Shown here one piece after another: positions 32,276 to 40,177 of a stretch of DNA of 64,000 nt. Source of the stretch: CAYJAY01 sp964370715 (GTDB lineage: Bacteria; Bacillota; Clostridia; Oscillospirales; Ruminococcaceae); contig CAYJKJ010000015.1 in NCBI GenBank assembly GCA_964370715.1, positions 3,148 to 67,147 on the forward strand. Direction: 5' to 3'. Under the pieces are notes generated by a model. It did not search any database. It saw only the letters and a program-made list of their open reading frames with translations, and was not told the origin of the DNA. The translations under genes and the position numbers were made by a program. Numbering within the stretch: the first letter of the stretch is position 1; each line of letters begins with the position of its first letter.

Positions 32276-33751
32276 ATGTCTAAATTGACCATGAGCACAG
32301 TTCAAAAAAGGATTTCAAATATATTGGCTACCGAAAAAAGCTTTTACAACAGCGATGTTTCGGTGAGCATTTTGCATTTTTCAACCTATGCGTTTGTGTT
32401 TTTTGCAATATTTTTGAGCTTTATAAACTATCTTTCGATAGAGATAATACAACAAACAGAGTATTATATAAGATTTTCGATTTCGATCCTTTTGGCTCTA
32501 ATTGTCGAAAATATAATCTACTTTATATTGGTTAGATTTTTCCTAGGTCTGGATTTTGGGCTTATAATGCTCCACACAGCATACTGTTATTTGATCAACA
32601 CGATCACCGGTTATTGCTTTTTTATGTGCCTTTACAACTGGGTGTTGGATGGCTATATCGTCTATGATCTCGATTATAGACATATATTAGATCGAATCAT
32701 ACAAAATGCAATAAGCGTGGCGTTGATAGTTCTTGCAATATACCTGTTGGTTATTATAATCGGCGCAATTAAAGACAGGATTGTTTCCCCTAATATATGG
32801 CGTGTTGGCGTTGTTTTGCCTCTAATCGCTCTGCTTGTGTCGTCTTTGATGGTGCTTTTTATAAGAAGCTCGCAACTTTATGATTATTCCGTTGTTGTAA
32901 CTCAGTTTTATTTTATGGCAGTTATGTATTTGATAGCAAGATACATTGCCCAGTTTTTGTTTTATATCTTGATTAAATCAAACATTTTGGAAAGACTTGA
33001 AAGACGAAAAGAAGTTGTTGAAAAGGTTGATTCAAAGTATTTTGGAAAGGTCATGACCATCGAACAAAAATATCAAAATTCGCTTTCGATGGTGGGAAAC
33101 CAGTTTAAAACCGTTAAATCAAAAAGCGGCTCGATTGTTTCAGAGATGGGCAAAAAGGTTGAGGGCATCAATTTGGGGAGTCAACCCAATAAAGAGAAGA
33201 AACAAAGCGATAATAACGACAAACCGTTGGTTATCAAACCTATAGAAAAGATCGATTTGAAGATAGAGGTTAAACCAACCGAACAAAAACAGGGAGAAAA
33301 GAAAACCGAAGAGAAAAAATCTGATGGAGAAAAGCCGACCGAAACGAAAGCCGAAGAGAAAAAAACCGATGAACTAAAACCGGCGATAGCGAAAATTGAA
33401 GAGATAAAACCGACGGAACAAAAGACGGACGGAGAAAAGCCGATCGAAACGAAAATCGAAGAGAAAAAAACCGATGAACTAAAACCGGCGATAGCAAAAA
33501 TTGAAGAGATGAAACCGACGGAACAAAAGGCGGACGGAGAAAAGCCGACCGAAACGAAAACCGAAGAGAAAAAAACCGATGAACTAAAACCGACAGTAGC
33601 AAAAATTGAAGAGATAAAACCGACAGAACTAAAACCGGTTGAAACCAAAAACGAAATTCCAACGATGGCAATACAACCGACTATATTTGACGATATAGAA
33701 AAAATAAACCAAACAAATCAAGACCAAAACAAAACCGAAAACAACAATTAA
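32276..33751 (+). CDS. Multi-pass membrane protein with Lys/Glu/Pro repeat tail
   Basis: 491 residues. About six membrane helices lie between residues 28 and 240, then a cytosolic or extracellular charged tail. Residues about 350-455 are three copies of a 35-residue repeat (GEKPTETK-x-EEKKTDELKP-x-x-AKIEE-x-KPTEQK). No family recognised. It starts 34 bp after protein B and may belong to the same system. The tail resembles wall-spanning or partner-binding linkers. Confidence 0.7.
   Translation: MSKLTMSTVQKRISNILATEKSFYNSDVSVSILHFSTYAFVFFAIFLSFINYLSIEIIQQTEYYIRFSISILLALIVENIIYFILVRFFLGLDFGLIMLHTAYCYLINTITGYCFFMCLYNWVLDGYIVYDLDYRHILDRIIQNAISVALIVLAIYLLVIIIGAIKDRIVSPNIWRVGVVLPLIALLVSSLMVLFIRSSQLYDYSVVVTQFYFMAVMYLIARYIAQFLFYILIKSNILERLERRKEVVEKVDSKYFGKVMTIEQKYQNSLSMVGNQFKTVKSKSGSIVSEMGKKVEGINLGSQPNKEKKQSDNNDKPLVIKPIEKIDLKIEVKPTEQKQGEKKTEEKKSDGEKPTETKAEEKKTDELKPAIAKIEEIKPTEQKTDGEKPIETKIEEKKTDELKPAIAKIEEMKPTEQKADGEKPTETKTEEKKTDELKPTVAKIEEIKPTELKPVETKNEIPTMAIQPTIFDDIEKINQTNQDQNKTENNN
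33326..33640 (+). repeat. Three 105-bp in-frame coding repeats
   Basis: Units begin at 33326, 33431 and 33536 and differ by few substitutions, all keeping the reading frame. They encode the 35-residue charged repeats of the preceding membrane protein. Confidence 0.9.
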
Positions 33752-33772
33752 GAAAGAAGCGGTATAACAAAA

Positions 33773-35167
33773 GTGAAATATGATATAGCGATAGTAGGGG
33801 CAGGGCCTGCCGGGATTTTTACGGCGCTGGAACTAATAAGAAACAAAAAAAATCTTAAGATTGTGATAGTGGAAAAAGGTTTGGCGGTTAAAGATAGACA
33901 TTGCCCAAAAGACAAGACCAACGTTTGCGTCAACTGCAAGCCCTGTCACATAACGACTGGATTTTCGGGAGCGGGTGCGTTTTCCGACGGAAAACTTTCG
34001 CTTTCATATGAAGTTGGCGGAGAACTGCCCGATCTAATCGGACCCGACAACGCCCAAAAACTTATCAACTATACCGACAACATATATCTAGAATTCGGAG
34101 CAGATTCTCATATCGAGGGTATCGAGATGACGGATGAAATTTTGCAGATTAGAAAAAGAGCGATTAAATCTAATCTTAAGTTGGTTGATTGCCCTGTTCG
34201 TCACCTTGGAACGGAAAAAGCGCAGGATCTTTATGACAGCATCGAGCGATTCCTTATCGAAAACGGGGTTGAAATTTTGTTTAAAACCCGTTGTGAAGAT
34301 GTTGTGATCGAAAATGATATCTGTAAGGGTATCGTTATATACGAAGGGGACAAGAGCCGAGTTATCGAAGCGAACGAGATTGTTATAGCTACCGGAAGAA
34401 GGGGCGCAGATTGGCTTGAGCATCTTTGCGTTAAAAGAGGGATTTCCCATAAACCGGGGATTGTTGATATCGGGGTTAGGGTTGAGGTTCGCAACGAGGT
34501 TATGGATGTTGTTAACCGTGCGCTTTATGAATCAAAACTAATAGGCTATCCGTTGCCGTTTAAGAATAAAGTAAGAACATTTTGTCAAAATCCCGGTGGA
34601 TTTGTTAGCCAAGAAAACTATGACAACGATCTTGCCGTTGTAAACGGACATTCCTATAAAGACAAAAAGAGCGAAAACACTAATCTTGCGGTGCTTTGCT
34701 CGCATCGTTTCAGCGAGCCGTTTAATCGCCCGATAGACTATGCAAAAAATATCGGGGAACTGACAAATATGCTGGGAGAAAACAGAATTTTGGTTCAACG
34801 CTACGGAGACATTCTCGATGGTAAAAGAACGTGGGCGAGGGAACTCAACTTTTCAAACGTTCGCCCAACTTTGGTAGATTGCGTTGCGGGGGATATAACC
34901 GCCGCCATGCCATACCGAACGATGGTTAACATTATAAACTTTATCGAAGCTGTCGACGGCGTTGTTCCGGGCTTTGCTTCTAGAGAAACGCTATTATATT
35001 CGCCCGAACTTAAGTTTTATAGCAACAGCGTTAAGATGGACAAAGATCTTAACACAAATATCGGTCATCTTTATTGCTTAGGTGATTCAAGCGGTTGGAC
35101 AAGAGGGCTTATGATGGCATCGGTTATGGGCGTTTTGTTGGCGCAAAAACTTGCAAAAAAGCTATAG
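33773..35167 (+). CDS. FAD-dependent oxidoreductase (COG2509-type)
   Basis: 464 residues. N-terminal FAD-binding motif IVGAGPAGIFTALEL, a Cys-rich segment (CPKDKTNVCVNCKPCHITTGF, four Cys) and C-terminal YCLGDSSGWTRGLMMASVMG that closes the FAD site. Matches the uncharacterised 'FAD-dependent dehydrogenase' family widespread in anaerobes. GTG start 21 bp after the membrane protein gene, preceded by AAAGAAG; likely same operon. Substrate unknown. Confidence 0.85.
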   Translation: MKYDIAIVGAGPAGIFTALELIRNKKNLKIVIVEKGLAVKDRHCPKDKTNVCVNCKPCHITTGFSGAGAFSDGKLSLSYEVGGELPDLIGPDNAQKLINYTDNIYLEFGADSHIEGIEMTDEILQIRKRAIKSNLKLVDCPVRHLGTEKAQDLYDSIERFLIENGVEILFKTRCEDVVIENDICKGIVIYEGDKSRVIEANEIVIATGRRGADWLEHLCVKRGISHKPGIVDIGVRVEVRNEVMDVVNRALYESKLIGYPLPFKNKVRTFCQNPGGFVSQENYDNDLAVVNGHSYKDKKSENTNLAVLCSHRFSEPFNRPIDYAKNIGELTNMLGENRILVQRYGDILDGKRTWARELNFSNVRPTLVDCVAGDITAAMPYRTMVNIINFIEAVDGVVPGFASRETLLYSPELKFYSNSVKMDKDLNTNIGHLYCLGDSSGWTRGLMMASVMGVLLAQKLAKKL

Positions 35168-35210
35168 GTTAACGAAAGATATCTACATAAATTGATGGGG
35201 AGAAGCGAAT

Positions 35211-35849
35211 TTGAATATTCAAACAAAACAAAGAACTATAGAACAATTTATCGAAACGTTGAGTTCAAGCTCTCCGACACCCGGAGGTGGCGGAGCATCG
35301 GCGGTTGCCGGAAGCCTTGCGGGGGCATTGGGGGCGATGGTTGCAAGCCTTACTATCGGAAAAGCGAAATATAAAGAATTTGAACAACAAAATATCGAAG
35401 CCGAAAAAAAAGCCAAACAACTAAGCCTTAAGCTTTTGAGCCTTTCGGATAAAGATGAAGAGGCATTTTTGCCCCTTTCAAAAGCCTATGGGTTGCCAAA
35501 GGAAACGAAAGAGCAACTTGAACACCGAGCCGAGGTTATGGAAGATTGCCTTAAGCAAGCTGCAAAACCGCCCTTTGAGATGCTTGAAGCTATATATGAA
35601 GTGTCGAAGCTGCTCGAACAGCTTGCAACAACCGGATCGATTATGGTCTTAAGCGATATTGCTGTTGCGGCAACGATAGCGCAAGGTTCGGCGAAAGGAG
35701 CTTCATACAACGTTTATATAAACACCAAAATGATAAGTGATAAACAGTTTAAGCTACAAACCGAAGCAGGGGTTAAGGAGCTTTTGGAAAACATTAAAAT
35801 AGCAACCGACAACGCCGTTAAAACGGCAGAGCAAAGGTTGTTTCAATAA
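35211..35849 (+). CDS. fchA: Cyclodeaminase/cyclohydrolase family protein
   Basis: 212 residues, usual length for the family. SPTPGGGGASAVAGSLAGALGAMVASLT is the conserved N-terminal block, continued by GASYNVYINTKMI. Family members are formimidoyl-THF cyclodeaminases or methenyl-THF cyclohydrolases of one-carbon metabolism; which reaction is catalysed cannot be decided. TTG start with GGGGAG at 8 nt. Confidence 0.88.
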   Translation: MNIQTKQRTIEQFIETLSSSSPTPGGGGASAVAGSLAGALGAMVASLTIGKAKYKEFEQQNIEAEKKAKQLSLKLLSLSDKDEEAFLPLSKAYGLPKETKEQLEHRAEVMEDCLKQAAKPPFEMLEAIYEVSKLLEQLATTGSIMVLSDIAVAATIAQGSAKGASYNVYINTKMISDKQFKLQTEAGVKELLENIKIATDNAVKTAEQRLFQ

Positions 35850-35862
35850 AATTAAACAACAA

Positions 35863-35901
35863 AAAATGGGTTGTGAAGCGTTTGGTTTCACAGCCCATTT
35901 T
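35863..35901. terminator. Bidirectional terminator
   Basis: 15-bp stem AAAATGGGTTGTGAA / TTCACAGCCCATTTT with one T-G wobble, between the convergent fchA-like and adenosine deaminase genes. Confidence 0.8.
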
Positions 35902-35927
35902 AACATCGATATATAAAAAAAGATAAA

Positions 35928-36890
35928 CTATATTAACGGCAAAAATGCTGCGTGTTTTGCGTAGCTTTGCATAACTTTAATATCGTTATCGGAAAAGCCC
36001 AAAACATTTTTAAGTAGATCAATTTCTTTTTTTATGTTGGTGTTTGACACCGTCATGTTGTCGGAATTAACGGTGACATGAACTCCAAAATCATAAAGTT
36101 TTTTGATTGGGTGGTCCTCAATTTTGTCGACAAGCTTGGTGTGGTAGTTGCTGGTTACACACACTTCAAGCGTTATGTCGTTGTCGACAAGATAGCGCAT
36201 AAGCTTTTCATCCTCGACCGCAAGAACACCGTGTCCTATGCGTTTTGTTCCATATTCTAATGCTTTCCAAACACTTTCAGAACCTTTAACAGCCCCTCGG
36301 GCTTCGCCGGAATGAATAGTTCTAGGCAGGTTATATTCGTTTGCTTTGTTGAAGATATATTCAAACAAACTGTTTGGGAAGATCGATTCAGCGCCCGCAA
36401 GATCGATAGCACAAACAACATCTCCGAGATATTTTTTTGCCATCTCGATAGTCTCGAGATTTTTTTCAATCAGCTCATCGCCACCCCTCATACAACAAAG
36501 AATGAGGCCGCATTTAATCTCTTTGTATTTTGCCATTCCACGCTTAACGCCCTGTATTGCGCTTTGGATAACGTCGGCTTGCGTTAATCCTTTTTCGCAG
36601 GACGAACTAGGAGCAAAACGAATTTCGGCATATCTAACCGAAAGCTTAGCGAGATCTTCGACAAGTTCAAAGCTTATTCGCTCGATAGCCTGTTTTGTTT
36701 GGATAAGTTTAAGCGGAAGAACAAAGCGTTCTAAAACCTCTTGCAGCGTTTTGCTGTCTTCGGGAGTTTCCATAAGGTCTTTGAGTTGGTCAACGTCTTT
36801 TGCGGCTATAGGTATATCTTGGAGTTTTGCGAGTTCAAAAGCGGTTGAAACTCGCATTGAGCCATCCAAATGAAGATGCAGTTCTGTCAT
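35928..36890 (-). CDS. add: Adenosine deaminase
   Basis: 320 residues. Deaminates adenosine to inosine. ELHLHLDGS gives the first zinc His pair, HSGEA and RIGHG further active-site blocks, and NSDNMTVSNT the Asp pair region (SDN in place of the common TDN/SDD-P). ATG 36890 follows GGAGGG; a longer frame upstream has no ribosome site. Monocistronic. Confidence 0.9.
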   Translation of the reverse strand: MTELHLHLDGSMRVSTAFELAKLQDIPIAAKDVDQLKDLMETPEDSKTLQEVLERFVLPLKLIQTKQAIERISFELVEDLAKLSVRYAEIRFAPSSSCEKGLTQADVIQSAIQGVKRGMAKYKEIKCGLILCCMRGGDELIEKNLETIEMAKKYLGDVVCAIDLAGAESIFPNSLFEYIFNKANEYNLPRTIHSGEARGAVKGSESVWKALEYGTKRIGHGVLAVEDEKLMRYLVDNDITLEVCVTSNYHTKLVDKIEDHPIKKLYDFGVHVTVNSDNMTVSNTNIKKEIDLLKNVLGFSDNDIKVMQSYAKHAAFLPLI

Positions 36891-36978
36891 TTTTAAACCC
36901 TCCGTTAAAACGATTTTTTGTTTTATTGCTATACATTTTAACAAATTAAAATGAAAAATACAAATAGTTTAGCAATAA

Positions 36979-37257
36979 TTATTTTGATTTTATCGTATTA
37001 AATATACTAAACGCAATATTTAATACCGATATTACAAATAAAACCCAAAGAGAGCTAGCGAATGCATTAAAAAAATCCGTTCTCGATTGAAGCTTTCCCT
37101 CAAGCAAACCAAACCAGTTTTGCAAAACGCTGTTAAAAGGAATGCCGTCAGACATCTTTGGAATAAGCGAGCCGACAACGTTGATGGCAAGATCGATAGA
37201 TATAAAGAGCGAAACGACAAGAGCTATCTTTAAAATTATGTTAATTATATTTTTCAT
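36979..37257 (-). CDS. Small membrane protein
   Basis: 92 residues with two predicted helices (about 5-30 and 66-86) and an extracellular loop. ATG is preceded by AAAGGAAT. No family recognised. It follows the ATP synthase operon after a terminator and probably has its own promoter. Confidence 0.6.
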   Translation of the reverse strand: MKNIINIILKIALVVSLFISIDLAINVVGSLIPKMSDGIPFNSVLQNWFGLLEGKLQSRTDFFNAFASSLWVLFVISVLNIAFSIFNTIKSK

Positions 37258-37297
37258 AGTATTCCTTTCAATATAGTATCGTTGTAATTGTTAAAGC

Positions 37298-37330
37298 AAA
37301 CCGCCACAGGGAAATTCCTAGGGCGGTTTT
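37298..37330. terminator. Hairpin terminator after atpC
   Basis: AAACCGCC pairs with GGCGGTTT around an inner AGG/CCT stem. The T run is better on the plus strand than on the minus strand, but the position, 38 bp after the atpC stop, fits the end of the ATP synthase operon. Confidence 0.6.
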
Positions 37331-37367
37331 TGATTAATTTATAATATTTATTTAAAAGCGTTAATAA

Positions 37368-37790
37368 CTATTTTCTAATTCGTTTAGACTTTCCGGCAAC
37401 GCTAAGCCTTGCCATAGCTTTAGAGATTGCAAGCTCGGCTTGAAGGTGTTCTCTTAAGCTTTGCTTGTGCAGAAGAATGTCTTCGGCGTGTTCCTTTTCG
37501 CTTTGAGCCCTAACGATATCGATATCCTCCGGTCGTTCAACGGTGTCTGCTAGGATGGTGACAGCATCGGGCAGTATCTCGACTATGCCTTCGCTAACGG
37601 CGGCATAGCGCCATTCTCCATCTTCGTTTTTAAACCTCAGTTCACCGGGAGACATAGCGGTTACCATCGGCTCATGGTTTGCTAAGATTCCATGATATCC
37701 GTCGATGGTTGGGATAACAAGATTGTTTGTTTCGCCATCAAAAAAAACTTTGCCGATAGCAATTATACTAAGTTTAAACTTGGTTACCAT
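37368..37790 (-). CDS. atpC: F-type ATP synthase subunit epsilon
   Basis: 140 residues from ATG 37790. Typical F1 epsilon: N-terminal beta-sandwich (LVIPTIDGYHGILANHEPMVTAMSPG, read as motifs around DG-x-x-GILA-N-H-P) and C-terminal helical hairpin rich in Ala/Glu/Arg. Regulates F1 rotation. Last gene of the atp operon. The in-frame ATG 37802 lies directly on the AAAGGTG ribosome site and is less likely. Confidence 0.9.
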   Translation of the reverse strand: MVTKFKLSIIAIGKVFFDGETNNLVIPTIDGYHGILANHEPMVTAMSPGELRFKNEDGEWRYAAVSEGIVEILPDAVTILADTVERPEDIDIVRAQSEKEHAEDILLHKQSLREHLQAELAISKAMARLSVAGKSKRIRK

Positions 37791-37848
37791 ATTTAAAACC
37801 ATGCACCTTTCTCGCTGGGTTGGCGTTTTTTTTGAGAATGATTAATGT

Positions 37849-39252
37849 TTATTCTGCGGTGTTTTTGTTGTTGAAACGCTCTATAACCTCATCGATAGTT
37901 CCGGCGTTAAAGAAATCCGATTCCGGAATTTCGTCAACTTCGCCATCAAGAATTGCTTTAAATCCTTTGATGGTATCTTTAAGCGGAACATAGCGCCCTT
38001 TGTTTCCAGTGAAGTTTTCTGCGATGAAAAACGGTTGCGAAAGGAATCTTTGGATCTTTCTCGCCCTCATAACGGTTAGGCGATCCTCTTCGTCGAGTTC
38101 CTCCATGCCGAGAATTGCTATGATATCCTGTAGCTCTTTATATCGTTGCAAAACTTCTTGTGTTTCGCGAGCAACTTTATAATGAAGCTCTCCAACTACC
38201 GAAGGTTCGAGAATTCTCGAATTAGATTCAAGAGGATCGACTGCCGGATAGATGCCCTGTTCAACTATCTTTCTTGAAAGAACCGTTTGTGCATCAAGAT
38301 GGGCAAACGTCGTTGCGGGGGCGGGGTCGGTTAGGTCGTCCGCCGGAACATATATGGCTTGAACCGATGTTATCGATCCTAGCTTTGTTGATGTTATTCG
38401 CTCTTGAAGCATACCAACTTCGGTTGCAAGGGTGGGCTGATATCCAACGGCGGAGGGAATGCGCCCCAAAAGAGCCGAAACTTCGCTTCCGGCTTGAACA
38501 TAACGGAATATATTATCGATAAACAAAAGAACGTTTTGGCGCTCGACATCACGGAAATATTCCGCCATAGTAAGGCCGGTTAGGGCTACTCTCATCCTAG
38601 CTCCGGGCGGTTCGTTCATCTGCCCAAAAACTAAGGCGGTTTTGTCGATAACTCCCGATTCTTTCATCTCGTTCCAAAGTTCGTTGCCTTCTCTTGTTCT
38701 CTCACCAACTCCGGTGAATATAGAAAATCCGCCATGTTCTGTTGCAATGTTGCGTATAAGTTCTTGGATTAAAACGGTTTTTCCAACTCCGGCACCTCCA
38801 AAAAGCCCTATTTTTCCGCCCTTTGCATAAGGTGCTAAAAGGTCGATAACCTTAATCCCTGTTTCGAATATCTCAACGACAGGGCTTTGATCCTCAAAAC
38901 TCGGTGCTTTTCTATGGATGACCCAACGATCTTTTGAGGAAACCGGTTCGCCGTTGTCGATAGTGTTTCCAAAAACATTAAACATTCTTCCAAGAACGTT
39001 TTTTCCAACCGGCACCGATATAGGCTCGCCCGACGCTTTAACCTCCATATTTCTATGAAGCCCATCGCTAGAATTAAGCATTATGCAACGAACAATTCCG
39101 CCACCGATGTGGCTTGCGACTTCCATGATTCGTGTTTCGCCTTGGCAATAAACCGAAAGCGCTTCATGTATTTTGGGTAGGTCTACGACATCAAACTCGA
39201 CATCGACAACCGACCCCATAACTTGATATATTTTCCCGATATTTTGGTTCAT
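37849..39252 (-). CDS. atpD: F-type ATP synthase subunit beta
   Basis: 467 residues, catalytic F1 subunit. Walker A GGAGVGKTVL, catalytic Glu in VGERTREGNELW, FIDNIFRYVQAGSEVSALLGR and SAVGYQPTLATE are all present. The DNIFRY-V replaces the common DNIFRF-T. Starts 7 bp after atpG. Confidence 0.97.
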   Translation of the reverse strand: MNQNIGKIYQVMGSVVDVEFDVVDLPKIHEALSVYCQGETRIMEVASHIGGGIVRCIMLNSSDGLHRNMEVKASGEPISVPVGKNVLGRMFNVFGNTIDNGEPVSSKDRWVIHRKAPSFEDQSPVVEIFETGIKVIDLLAPYAKGGKIGLFGGAGVGKTVLIQELIRNIATEHGGFSIFTGVGERTREGNELWNEMKESGVIDKTALVFGQMNEPPGARMRVALTGLTMAEYFRDVERQNVLLFIDNIFRYVQAGSEVSALLGRIPSAVGYQPTLATEVGMLQERITSTKLGSITSVQAIYVPADDLTDPAPATTFAHLDAQTVLSRKIVEQGIYPAVDPLESNSRILEPSVVGELHYKVARETQEVLQRYKELQDIIAILGMEELDEEDRLTVMRARKIQRFLSQPFFIAENFTGNKGRYVPLKDTIKGFKAILDGEVDEIPESDFFNAGTIDEVIERFNNKNTAE

Positions 39253-39259
39253 TAAAAAA

Positions 39260-40138
39260 TCAGACTCCTTCGTTCAAGCTCGTAGTTCCGCTGACTATCT
39301 CGTTTAGTTGCTCGGTAATACCGGCCTGGCGAGCTCGGTTTCTTTCGAGAGAAAGCTCCGCCATTAGTTCCTTTGCGTTGTCGGTTGCTGTTCTCATAGA
39401 ATTCATTCGTGCGTGTTGTTCGCTAACGAGAGATTCAAGAAAACAGCCATAGATAATCCCCCTTACATAATCGGGGATAATGTTATCGAGCACCGCCTCG
39501 GTAGACGGAAAAAATGTGTTTAACGTGTGATATTTATTTGTGTTTGCTCTTTCGTTAATCGAATGTTTTTCCAAAGGTAACAGCTTAACCATCTTTGTTT
39601 CGGATTTAAACGGCGTTATCGAATCGGTATACACAACATAAATCTCGTCGAGAAACTTTCTTCTGAAAAGGTCAAGCAACGTTTCCGAAACGTGTTTTGC
39701 CCGTTTGGTGGTGGGTTTTTGGCCAACATATAAGAACTCTGCGTCTATAGTTATATTTTTCTTGTTAAACGCTTTTCTTCCCATGAGTCCTATTAAAAAA
39801 ATAGTTGCATCACCATCGCCAATCTGTTGTTCAACAAAATCTATAACGTTGTGGTTGTATGCTCCGCAAAGCCCTTTATCACCCATTATAACGAGATATC
39901 CCCGTTTTTTGTCGGTAACGTTTGGTCGATGATCAAAATAGACGTGTTTTATATCGTCGGAATTATCTATTATACGAGAAAGAGTTTTTTGAAGCGCATT
40001 AAAATATGGCGTCGTTTGATCAAGCATTCGTTTTGCTTTTTTGATTTTAGACGAAGCTATAAGGTTCATTGCGCTTGTTATCTTCATGGTGTCGTTTATA
40101 GATTTAATATGCTCTTGGATTTCATTTAAACTTGACAT
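39260..40138 (-). CDS. atpG: F-type ATP synthase subunit gamma
   Basis: 292 residues, normal length. N-terminal helix with SINDTMKITSAMNLIASSK, the central MGDKGLCGAYN Rossmann part, and the C-terminal helix ARMNSMRTATDNAKEL...RNRARQAGITEQLNEIVSG form the rotor shaft. Lies 39 bp after the delta-alpha fusion gene. Confidence 0.96.
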   Translation of the reverse strand: MSSLNEIQEHIKSINDTMKITSAMNLIASSKIKKAKRMLDQTTPYFNALQKTLSRIIDNSDDIKHVYFDHRPNVTDKKRGYLVIMGDKGLCGAYNHNVIDFVEQQIGDGDATIFLIGLMGRKAFNKKNITIDAEFLYVGQKPTTKRAKHVSETLLDLFRRKFLDEIYVVYTDSITPFKSETKMVKLLPLEKHSINERANTNKYHTLNTFFPSTEAVLDNIIPDYVRGIIYGCFLESLVSEQHARMNSMRTATDNAKELMAELSLERNRARQAGITEQLNEIVSGTTSLNEGV

Positions 40139-40177
40139 AACAGTTCCTTTTTTATGTCGATTGTCATTAGCTTGTCG

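Noticed and set aside
33181..33671. Minus-strand open frames with Phe/Ser repeats
   Set aside because: Antisense of the 105-bp Lys/Glu coding repeats; long frames arise because the repeats lack the needed stops.
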